From Zingiber officinale (taxonomy: Eukaryota > Streptophyta > Magnoliopsida > Zingiberales > Zingiberaceae): 64,000 bases of DNA. The stretch is taken from positions 82,475,859-82,539,858 of the forward strand of contig NC_055999.1 of NCBI RefSeq assembly GCF_018446385.1, given 5' to 3'. Made by a program: the position numbers and the translations under genes. Positions 23,151 through 33,005 of the stretch are shown one piece after another. Position 1 is the stretch's first letter, and each line of letters opens with the position of its first letter. The notes under the pieces are model-generated. The model searched no databases and had not been told where the DNA came from. It worked only from the letters and a program-made list of their open reading frames with translations.

Positions 23151-24185
23151 TAAATCGGGTGAGATGACTAATGAATAGAAATTAAAAGAAAATCAAATTT
23201 GAAATTCAAAAATGTAAATCAAAATTCGAAATTCAAATTCAAATTCGAAATTTGAATTAAAACTCGAAATTCGAAATTCAAATTCATAATTAAAAATTAA
23301 ATTAAATTTTAAAATTCAAATTCAAATTCGAATTAAAACTCGAAATTCGAAATTAAAATTTGTAATTAAATTAAATTAAATTAAAATAAATTAAAATAAA
23401 TTAAAATTCAAAATTCGAAATTCGAATTAAAACTCGAAATTTGAAATTAAAATTCATAATTAAAATTAAATTGTTCAAATTAAATTAACTCAATTATCTT
23501 TCAAAATTAAATTAACTTAATTATCTTTCAAAATTAAATTAACTATTTTTCAAAATTAAATTAACTTAATTATCTTTCAAAATTAAATTAACTTAATTAT
23601 TTTTCTTTCAAAATTAAATTAAGTTGATTATCTTTCAAAATTAAATTACATTAATCATTTTTCAAAATTAAATTAAATTAATTATCTTTCAAAATTAAAT
23701 TAAATTATTATCTTTCAAAATTAAATTAAATTATTATCTTTCAAAATTAAATTAAATTAATTATCTTTAAAAATGAAATTAACATAATTATTTTTCAAAA
23801 TTAAATTAACTTAATTATCTGTCAAAATTAAGTTAATTATCTTTCAAAATTAAATTAACTATTTTTCAAAATTAAATATAACTTAATTATCTTTCAAAAT
23901 TAAATTAAATTAATTATCTTTCAAAATTAAATTAACATAATTATTTTTCAAAATTAAATTAAATTAACTATTTTTCATATTAAATTAACTTAATTATTTT
24001 TCAAAATTAACTTAATTATGTTTCAAAATTAAATTAACTTAATTATTTTTCAAAATTAAATTAACTTAATTATCCTTTAGAAATTAATAGCTTTTCGAAA
24101 CTTAATTAAATCCTTTTCAAAATTTTTTTTACTTAAATAACCTCTTCAAAGTTTAAAAAGCATAAACCAATTAATAATTTTTAAT
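23151..24185. repeat. AT-rich tandem array 2 with an approximately 27-bp unit
   Basis: The first part (to about 23470) repeats AAATTCGAAATTC-type phrases. The second part (about 23480-24080) repeats a unit near CTTAATTATCTTTCAAAATT more than fifteen times with small length changes. It lies between gag and the second gene-like region of the nested element. Confidence 0.85.
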
Positions 24186-24194
24186 TTTAAAAAA

Positions 24195-24458
24195 AAAATG
24201 ACACGTGGCGCCTGTCAGAGGCGCCTCCCACACAAGGGAGGCGCCCTAAACAAGCGGCGGGAAAAGTCCTGCCAACTAAAGCTAAGGCGCCTCGGATCAT
24301 CTCCGAGGCGCCTCCAACATCACTTAAGCCACCTTAAGAAGCCTTTAAGGCGCCTTCAACCCACAATTTTGCCACGAACAGAAACCTTTCTGTTCGTGTT
24401 CTGCCGACGCCGAGCACAAGCTTCTCGTGCGATTTCTCCCCAACCAAGGCGCCTTCAA
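24195..24458 (+). promoter_or_regulatory. GC-rich GGCGCC region before the second gene of the nested element
   Basis: GGCGCC palindromes like those of the LTRs recur here (about 24208, 24222, 24239, 24288, 24309 and 24350) after the AT-rich array. The sequence leads into the ATG at 26338 once the solo LTR is removed. A second promoter or a captured LTR fragment are both possible. Promoter function is inference. Confidence 0.35.
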
Positions 24459-26304
24459 TGTTAGTTAGAGCCCTAGAGCCAATCATTTGATGATTGTATG
24501 GACTCATGTATATCATATTCTTGTATATTAATAAAGGCATTTGTTTGGTTATTATACTTATTTGTATTAGTGCCAAATAGACTAAGTATAATAGCGTCCT
24601 TGAGTAGAAGGTTCATACCTATATCAATCGATTAGTTGAATCGATAGTGAGATGATATAGGGAACACTACTTTAAATCATTCCTAGTCGAGTATTAGCAT
24701 TCAGGGACAATGTTAATACAATAAGACTAGCATGTAGGTCAGCTCGATGACTTGATCTCACAAGTCATGGATATAGAGATATCAAGCTGACACATGGGTA
24801 TGCATTAGAGAATGTATACTGAATGACCCGCCATGAGAAAGTATCATGGATCGTTATATGAGTGTCATATACTTTCTCATGTGGCTATTAGTATGACTAT
24901 TAGTCCTTAGACCTGAAGTCACCATGGATCCCTACATAAGGAGTTATGTACTTTAGTTTCGTCAAACGTCACCCGTAACTGGGTAGACTATAAAGGCGAT
25001 TACTGGGTATATAACGAATTATGTAGAGGGATGTGAGTGATGTAGATGGGATCTATCCCTCCCATATGACGGGAGCGACATCGGTATTCTTGATAGAGTG
25101 AGACCACTAAGTGCATGGCCATGCCCAAATGAGTCAACATTAGATGTTGAGCTCATTTGATCGAGTGAGTCTACTTGGAGTTCAAGATTTAGATTGATTA
25201 GAGGATGACACGGTCTATGCCTCACATTGATCAATCTAGATGTCTAGGATAGAAGGACACTTGTCATTATTTTGTGAGGAGTCACAATTAGTAGTCACAA
25301 GGTGATGTTGGATCTCGACATTCTTGTAACTTGGGTAGTAATGATGTGTTACTAGATACCGCTCATTACTTATGCTCCTAAATGGGTTTAGGGCATTGCC
25401 AACGTTACAAGAACCTATAGGGTCACACACTTAGGACAAATAGATGGAGATTAGGTTCATATGATGAACCAAGAGGATTAGATTTATTTGATAAATCAAA
25501 TTGGATTAAGAATAATCCTAATTGGGCTAACTTGGGTTCAACTCAAGTTGATTCATGTATTTAATGAGTCTAATTTAGATTATGACTTATTAAATCAATT
25601 TAATTTAATGAATTAGAGTCATTATATTAAGTTTGCTTGAATCAAATGGTTGGATTAGATCAACCATGGTAGAGATTGGGTCAAGTTTGACTTGACTAGA
25701 GATGGAAGACCAAAGGTCAATTTTGAATTGACCTTTTGCCACCTCATTGGTGAGTTGGCATTAGGTGGACCAATGATGATGTTCCACATCATCATGGTGT
25801 GCCACCTCATGGAAGTTACAAAGTCATTTTCTTATTAACTCCACATTAATTGCATTTAATGGGGAGTTATTCTTGTGAAGAAAGTAGTCGGCCACTTTGT
25901 GATTGTGGGTGAATTCATTTTCATTCAAGTGTGGTTTTTCTTCCTCCTTCTTCCTCTCAAGCTCTCCCTCTCCCTCTCCTCCTTGCTTGGCCGAATCTCA
26001 CCAAGGTGCTAGCACACCTTTGTGTGAGGTTTTCTCCACCTACGTGTCCGTGTGGATACTTCTAGAGGACCGACACTTGACGGTCTAGAGATCCGGCAAC
26101 TTCTTGGACGAGCGGGAACGCGAAGGGCTTCGCTTCGAAGGTATAACTTTCATCTAGTGTAGATCTAAAGTTTTACAAACTCGTACAAGAAAAGGTTTTT
26201 CGAAAAGTTTTTGTTTACGAATCTTTGCACGGATCTACGGCTTTGGGTGACTCGGGGTTTCCGCGACGCGAAAAAGCGGTTTTCGCGGCCCGAAGAACCC
26301 AACA
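24459..26304 (+). mobile_element. Solo LTR inside the nested element (1846 bp)
   Basis: Starts TGTTAGTTAGAGCCCTAG and ends GAAGAACCCAACA. The duplication TTCAA lies at 24454-24458 and 26305-26309. No internal region is present, so it is a solo LTR left by recombination between two LTRs. The TGTTAG...CCAACA ends suggest Copia. Open frames inside it (for example 25903-26088) are not supported as genes. Confidence 0.88.
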
Positions 26305-26337
26305 TTCAACCCACCTCTTCCTCCTCTACTCCTAGCA

Positions 26338-27685
26338 ATGCCTCCTAGGTATACTCTAAACCTTCCTTAATCATCTACTACATGAATTTCATACTAGTTT
26401 TTGTTATTTTGCTTGTATACTGTCAAAAATAGGAAACATCGCATTGTTGATCCTCCACCGGCTAGGGCCCCTTCTACGGATCCTAGATTCCCCTCAGAAC
26501 AGCATAGGGTAGATTTTGCTAGGTTTACCTTTGAGTCCATTAAACCTAGGTATGTAGGTAGGATATTTTTCTCCCAGTTCTATCACCCTGCTGTCCAGAT
26601 GATAGATTACTATCACCTAGGGAAACTGGTTTACTGCAACAACACAGTAAACCAGGATTTGTGTGCCCAGTTCTATCACAACCTTGAAAAGGTTGATGAT
26701 ACTACATATTCCACCAGAGTGGGTGGAACTGACATCCAGTTTACCCCCTCCCTGATTCGTACGAGTCGAGAGCTTAGCGAGTCCACATGTACCTTCCTGT
26801 GCTACCCGGGTAGGGATCTACCATTTGGTGATCCCTATTCTCATATCACCTTAGATGACATCTATATGCATTTTTTTGGGGAGGAGAGACCCTTTGGCCT
26901 GGTTGAGTTCAGGTCGATTCTTCTTAGAGTTCAGGACTACATCATGTACAGAGTCATGACAGCATGCATCTTGCCCATCACATCTCGAGACGTCTCGAAG
27001 ATGCGACCATCCCACTCATTCTTTCTGTACGCTCTTAGTTAGCGCTTAGATATAGACATTGCTCTGCATATGTTCTATAACATCATTCATGCATCTAGTA
27101 CAGTCACGTCTGGAGTGGTCCATATGCCCTACAGTCATATCCTGACCCAGATTTTCTCCACCTCTAGGATAGACACGACCATAGGGACACTCATCCCACT
27201 TACCATATACGATGAGTTAGGGCAGCGGAGTCTTTGATTAGCCGGTATAGAGGTCACCGCCGAGGGGATTCTGGCGTGGAAGGGCCGACCACCGCCAGTC
27301 GCTGCTCCTATCGCTCTAGAGGCCGAGGATGCACCAGGCGAGGGAGAGGAGTGGCCCGACTTCTTAGCAGAGGAGTTTTTCACAGATCCTTCCACCTCTG
27401 CCGGGCCCTCCACATCAGTCGGGCCTTCGACTTCGGCATCACTCTCTGTCGAGGACAGACTCACCCGTCTTGAGGTTCAGTCCATTGAGACTCGATGCGC
27501 TGTTCGAGAGAGCCATCGCTTCCTTCGATCTCTATGATCCGAGATAACTGCAGGGTTCGCTTCTCTCCGAGGCGAGATACGTCGCCAGGGACAGCCTTAG
27601 CCTGCACCCGAGCAGCCCCTTGCACCACCTCCAGTTGATGACCCTCCAGCTGAGGATCCTACTTTCGATGATCCTGCTTTATGAG
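26338..27685 (+). pseudogene. Second gene of the nested element (env-position ORF), apparently spliced
   Basis: ATG 26338 opens an 11-bp exon ending at 26348 (MPPR across the junction). An 84-bp GT...AG intron (26349-26432) joins it in frame to a long exon from 26433. That exon encodes VDPPPARAPSTDPRFPS, YYHLGKLVYCNN and ITLDDIYMHFFGEERPFG, then after TAG 27040 continues with MPYSHILTQIF and a proline/serine/acidic tail. In-frame stops stand near 27040, 27235, 27536 and 27599. It sits after the place of pol, where env-like genes occur in Maximus/SIRE elements. The style resembles the plant transposon-associated proteins of other LTR elements. No signal peptide or clear membrane span was seen, so an envelope role is not supported. 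Confidence 0.55.
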
Positions 27686-29297
27686 ACTATCATTTGATGT
27701 ATCTTGGATAGAGTCCTATATTGTCTAGTTTTACTGCACTGGTGCTTAGTTGAACTCTACTTATTTATGCTTACTAGTTTTTTTGGTTAAATTCTACTCT
27801 TAGAAGACAAATAGGAATGTGTTGGGTAGAATAGATTTTAATTTTCAAAATCTGCTTAAGTTTAAAATTATATTTCTAAATTTTAGGCAAAATTTTGTTT
27901 TCAAAATCCCAATTTTTCTTAGATTTTCAAAATATGGACTTAGCCTAGGCTCTACCTTAGAAATCATGCTTCCTTAGAATTCAGCCAGAGCATCTCACAA
28001 ACACCTAGGCTTACCTTAATTGTGCTTGAAAAACATAGAATGGTGTGAGATGCATAGGGTACAGCCTGAACTAAAGAGTGCTTATATCTGTGCATCAATA
28101 TGAGTCTGGGCGTTAAATACCTAATATACAGTAATCAAGTCAAGTCATCCATCCCTAGTCAAATCTAACTAGATCTAGTGACTTAACTTGACTAACCAAG
28201 TGAAAGTTGTTGTCCTCTAGACAAACAGCTAGTAGCTAGATGGTTAGACATGTGGCCATGAAGTTAAGTATTTGATTTTTTTAGGGTTACTCAACCTGCA
28301 CATTAGGGCTCTGATACCTTACTAAAATAACTTAGTTAACTTGCAATCAAATTAATCCGACTCATGTTTAGACATTAAGGTTTAACCTTATTGCTCCTCC
28401 TTGGCCGTTAAGTATTTTGGAATTCATTATTCATTTTTTCAAACTTTCTTAATAGTTTTTTTTTTCAAAATCCTTTGAAAATTTAGTGAAGTTTATTTTG
28501 TTCTTTTCAAACTATTATTTAAAAACTTGTTCAAAATTAAAAGAATATTTATCAATAAAGCTTTGAAAATCTATCTAATAGAGTTTGAAAATTTTCCCCA
28601 AAGTTTCAAAATTGGCTAAAGTTACTTTTCAAAATAAACTTTTTACTAGCTTAGTTGAAAGAAAATTATCTCCTTAAAAGAATTTTACAATGAAAATTAA
28701 TTATAAAAAGCTAAGTGTTTGAAAGGCTCTTTAAAATTAGCCAAAAATCCTTTCCTTAAAGCTAAGTGCTTTCTTTAAAATTTTTTTCCAAACTTAATTC
28801 AATTTTCATACTTAAGAAAATCCCTTTTAAAAAGACTTTTAAAAGTTTAATGAAAAATCTTTAAATAAAGTCTTAAAAACTTAAGTTTTCAAAATTTTGG
28901 CTAAACATAGTTGTTTGCACTTAAACTATTTTTACTTAGCCAAATTTCACTAAGTTTTTTCCTACAAAGTTTTAAAATCTAGGTATTTTAAATGTTATTT
29001 TTGGGCTTCAACATTTTTACTAAGTTTTTCCTACAAAGTTTTTTTTGATATATGGCAAAGGGTGAGAGTAGGACAAAAAATTCAAAATTCAAACTAAGGA
29101 TAAGAGTTCTCTTATTAAGGGGGAGCTTTAACTTTGGAAACCTTAAGTTTACCTTAAATTTTAAAATCCTTTTTGCTTGTACTTAACCTATTACTTAAGT
29201 ATGCTTACATTTGTGCTTTAACTCCTGATTTAAAAGCATGCTTATGTTTATTTATGTTTTTTGTTTCACTTAACTTTGAATTTGAGTTACCATAATC
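27686..29297 (+). other. Noncoding 3' internal region of the nested element
   Basis: About 1.6 kb rich in TTTTCAAAAT phrases lead to the polypurine tract. No coding frame or known motif was seen. Long noncoding 3' internal regions are known in Maximus/SIRE elements. Confidence 0.6.
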
Positions 29298-29311
29298 AAA
29301 AAGGGAGAGAT
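29298..29311 (+). other. Polypurine tract of the nested element
   Basis: The purine run AAAAAGGGAGAGA lies directly before the 3' LTR start (29312). Confidence 0.85.
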
Positions 29312-30598
29312 TGTTGGTGCGGAAAGCATCAGACGATCGAACCCAAGTTTTGATAGTGGCAAAGGGTTCAAAGTTAAGTAGTCTTGTGATCTAACAAGTT
29401 CATGGAGCTTGCAGGAAAGTCCTAAGTGGTACTTAGGCAAAAGCCCTAGCTGCGGTTAGGCAGGTGGAAAACCTTAGGTGGTGGTAACCCTAGGTCATAG
29501 GGGGTGGTAACCCTATGCGGAAAGTCTTGGCGGGTCGAGAGCTTCAAGTAAAAGTCCTAGGGGATGGTAACCCTAGGTGGAAAGTCCTGGTGTCGCGAAC
29601 CAGGTGGAAGACTGGACGGGCCGGGAAGCGGAAGTCTAGTAGAAAGTCCGGAAGCTTCGAACGATGAGAAAAAGTCCAGTCGATCTGGAGGATCACACTA
29701 GCAACAGGTAAATCCCCTAAGTGGAGTAGGTGAGGATGCACTCCCCGTAGAGGGAACAGTAGTTGTCGGGTCGACCTAGAGTTTCCGGTTGGAAATCCGA
29801 AGTCAGACCCGGACAGTCCGATGACTGTCGATTATATCACTTATAATATGTCTGTGCTAACTTTGTTTTGCAGGGTTTTGTGTTTGGGACTAACATATTT
29901 TACAGGAACAAAGAAGTACATTTGACCTCGGATGAACAGTGTCCGAGGCGCCTCCATGGGGCTTGGAGGCGCCTCGGGTGCAAGCCGAAGCCAACTGTCC
30001 AGAGGAGTTGGAGGCGCCTCGGAGGAAGCTGAAGGCGCCTTGGACCTGGCGTTGGAGGCGCCTTGGACCAGCCTTGAGGCGCCTTCGATGAGATAAGGCG
30101 CGACCATATCAAAGCTGATCCACGAGTGCGACTCGGCGCCCTGGAGGTGCCTCGGACAGGCTTGGAGGCGCCTCCAGCACTGTTTAAAAGGGGGGTCGAG
30201 GCAGAGGCTTAGTACATCAATTCTAAAGCTGTTATTCATCAACGTGCTGCTCAAAAAATGACCCGACGAAGCTACGACATGTTTTCGACAACCCAAAGCT
30301 ACAAGTTTTCTTCTTCGTGTTGTCGGTATAAGTTACTGTTAATACTTTCAATTGTAATCTCTTCTTGTAACAAATTTATGATTTGATAGTGAATTGCCCA
30401 CAGTAATCGCTCAACGAGCGAGGGCCTTGGAGTAGGAGTCGCCCAAGGCTCCGAACCAAGTAAAAACACTTGGGTCCTTTTTTGTGTTTGCTTTTATTGT
30501 TATTTCCGCTGCATTACACTCGAACGCTTTACGAATTTGAATCGAACGAAATAGCCACGAGCGCTATTCACCCCCCTCTCGCGCTTCTCGATCCAACA
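29312..30598 (+). repeat. 3' LTR of the nested Maximus-like element
   Basis: 1287 bp, TGTTGGTGCGGAAAGC...CTCGATCCAACA, followed by the GGATG duplication. The GGCGCC palindrome field (about 29944-30178) is more complete than in the 5' LTR. Confidence 0.92.
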
Positions 30599-30603
30599 GG
30601 ATG

Positions 30604-31106
30604 TTGTTCACCTGATCCATCATATCGACCATAATATTCACCTCCACAATCGGATCGAACGACTTTAATTTTCTTACCTAGTTGAAGTTCAACTTCAGTT
30701 TTGAAAATTTTGAACATGTCCAAAGATTACGATTTCTTATGAATAAGGTACAGATAGCCAAATCTAGAATAGTCGTCTATGAAGCTAATAAAATATGCGT
30801 GTCCATTCCAAGATGCCTTAGGGAATAGTCCACAAATGTCAGTATGTATTAGCTCTAAAACATCACTACAACGGCTAGCCCCCTTATTCCTTTTGTTAGT
30901 GGTTTTTCCATTGATACACTCAATGCAAACATCAAATTCTGACATGTCAAGGTAATCGAGAATTCCATGTGACATTAACCTTTCTAGGCGTTGTTTGGAT
31001 ATATGTCCTAAACGCCTATGCCACAACATGGAAGAATTCTTGTTAGTCAATTTATATTTCATACCTATACTATGTATTATCACATTGTCAACTGTAGGAG
31101 TAAAGG
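30604..31106 (-). pseudogene. Host Copia GAG-pre-integrase and integrase N-terminal part
   Basis: The minus-strand frame has the integrase zinc finger (LWHRRLGHISKQRLERL followed by a CIEC motif) and the first catalytic aspartates (LIHTDICGLFPKASW, FIDDYSRFGYLYL). Frame continuity across the GGATG duplication into 19142 shows that the nested element split one integrase gene. The end at 31106 is the start of Gypsy-3. Confidence 0.88.
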
Positions 31107-31356
31107 TGTAAGACCCCACCGTTTTTGACAATTTTTTTTACTAGAAATTTTAATAAAATTTTGGTTTCCATATATTAGGGCACATTTTCTAAGGAACTAA
31201 TTAGAGGGGCCCAGGTTAGCAATTAAACTAAACTTTAATGGCTAGAATTAGAGGTGGGTCGATTAGTAAATTTGGGGCCTAATTAGAAAGAGTGAGGGTG
31301 CTTTTAAAAGGGGTAAAAGCGTGATTGAAAAGGGGGGAATTCGTTTCATCAGACAG
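31107..31356 (+). repeat. Gypsy-3 5' LTR, left piece
   Basis: Starts TGTAAGACCCCACCG, the typical start of a plant Gypsy LTR, directly where the Copia reading frame stops. It is cut by Gypsy-2 at 31357 and resumes after 44540. The two pieces add up to an 862-bp LTR. Confidence 0.75.
31352..31356. other. Target duplication of Gypsy-2, left copy
   Basis: GACAG precedes the 5' LTR. GATAG (44536-44540) follows the 3' LTR and differs by one C-to-T change. The exact string GACAG also occurs at 44532-44536, but using it would break the canonical CA end of the LTR. Confidence 0.7.
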
Positions 31357-32750
31357 TGTAAAATATGGCAACAAATAAAAATTTAATAATAAGGTTTAAT
31401 AGACGAATACTCTTAACGGAATTTTAGAAATTTTCTGAGAATTTTTCGGAGCTCGTATGACATATGTTGAGGGGATAAACTATTGGCCTAAGGGAAAGAC
31501 TGTTTAAGCTACCCTATTTGAACGAGGAAATGTTTAATTTTCTTAAATGTTTCTTTTTTCCTTTTTCCTTTTTCCTTATTTTCCTTCCCGTGCCCTATTT
31601 CTTCCCTGCCGAAAACCTTCCTCCCTCACTCGACGCCACTCGATCTCTTCCCTTCTCGCTGTTTCTTCCCCGAGCACTTCGGCTTCCCCAAACTGATGGT
31701 GCCGCCGCGACCTAAGCTCCCTCGACACCAACTCCTCACCACCCCGTGCCCTAGATTGGGTCCACAGTGTTGGAATGTATACTATAAGCCTATCTTTTGT
31801 ATGAACAATTGTTTTGAAATATTTTGAAATTAGAATCACTTTGGTCAAATGATTACATTTTATATTTATATATATGTCAATACAGTTGTCCATTTAATTT
31901 ATATTGTAGATAACATGGTGTGTGGTGCCACATAGAAGATCATGTTATTGGTTCCTTATAAATTATAAATAGTAGCTCACAACCAAGATGGATTGGGACA
32001 AACCAATGGAACGATTGTAGTGTAATTTGGTATTAGTTTGTCTTGACTATAAAATTACACTAGTACACTATGTGTGTACTAAGCAGGACCGTTTGAGGTT
32101 GTTTGATTTGTATTGACTACATAAAAGAACAGAACCTCTGTTATTATGGATGTGCATCCTCTTAATCCCTATATAATAACAAGCATGTATACTTAGTATT
32201 TATTTCTTTAATTTATCAATGGGTGAGATTTATTCGTTAAATCAATAAGCCCGATGAGTTGAGACATAGTACTGTTTATATGGTGTGTTGTTGATTATAG
32301 AAGGAATCTGTGTCCTAATTATTTAGGTTGATGATGTCCCCTTGAGGAGCTCATAAGGATTATCATGTAAACCCTACAGGTGGACTTAGTCCAGCATGAT
32401 AATAAAGTTGAGTGGTACTACTCTTGGAATCAGGTATTAATTAATTGAGTTGTCAGTAACTCATTTAATTAACGGACTTACGATATCTTAAACACAGGGA
32501 GATTAACGCACTCATGATAAGTAGGAGCACATATTGTAATATGGGATTGGTGCGATAGTTCAATAGTAACTCATTAGTGGTATGGGTTATTATTGATGGA
32601 CTTGGGTTAGGTGTTCGGGTCGAACACAGGAAGCCCAAGCCCATCAGGAGGCCTAAACTAATTCCTACTCTAGGTCCCTGTTGTAGCCTCTATATAAAGC
32701 CTCACATCCACCCATCCAAGGTGTCGTGTTGTTTTGTTTTCTGCGCCACC

Positions 32751-32903
32751 TTCTCCACCTAGGGTCGGCGCCAACTTCCTCCACCTAAGGCCGGCGCCAC
32801 CTTCTCCACCTAGGGTCGGTGCCAACTTCCTCCACCTAAGGCTGGCGCCACCTTCTCCACCTAGGGTTGGCTCCTCAACTCTTTGCCTAGGGCCGACACC
32901 CCC
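32751..32903 (+). repeat. 51-bp minisatellite in the solo LTR
   Basis: Units start TTCTCCACCTAGGGT at 32751, 32802 and 32853, each 51 bp and each made of two similar halves with GGCGCC-type centres. Because 51 is a multiple of three the array stays open as a proline-rich frame, but no gene is supported. Confidence 0.85.
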
Positions 32904-32949
32904 CTCCTCCTTGCTTAGGGTCGATGCCCCCTTCTCCCTTGGTGGGCGG

Positions 32950-33005
32950 CGACTTGAAGAAGAGGAAGAAGAGGAAGAAGAAGAAGAGGAGGAAAAGGAA
33001 GAGTA
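32950..33005 (+). repeat. GAA/GAG microsatellite
   Basis: An impure purine triplet run (GAAGAAGAGGAAGAAGAGG and so on) follows the minisatellite inside the solo LTR. Confidence 0.85.

Larger units (their letters stand above)
19143..30598 (+). mobile_element. Nested non-autonomous Maximus/SIRE-like LTR element
   Basis: The 5' LTR (19143-20416) and 3' LTR (29312-30598) are highly alike. The 5-bp duplication GGATG lies at 19138-19142 and 30599-30603. A primer binding site (20419-20430), gag, a second gene-like region and a polypurine tract are present. No protease, integrase, RT or RNase H was seen in about 8.9 kb of internal sequence. Where pol is expected there are AT-rich arrays (22330-24180) and a solo LTR (24459-26304). 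It must have moved using enzymes of a related autonomous element (inference). Confidence 0.9.
15649..31106 (-). mobile_element. Host Copia: minus-strand Copia retrotransposon, split by a nested element
   Basis: Reading leftward: GAG-pre-integrase and integrase start (31106-30604), a break by the nested element at 30603-19138, the rest of integrase (19142 to about 18546), reverse transcriptase and RNase H (about 18440-16860), polypurine tract (16232-16219) and 3' LTR (16218-15649). The order protease-integrase-RT-RNase H is that of Copia. The 5' LTR and gag are missing because Gypsy-3 starts at 31107. The coding frame is broken by frameshifts and stops. Confidence 0.88.

Noticed and set aside
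26401..27042. Envelope glycoprotein gene in the nested element
   Set aside because: The position suggests env, but no signal peptide, membrane span or cleavage site was seen, so only an unknown second gene is claimed.
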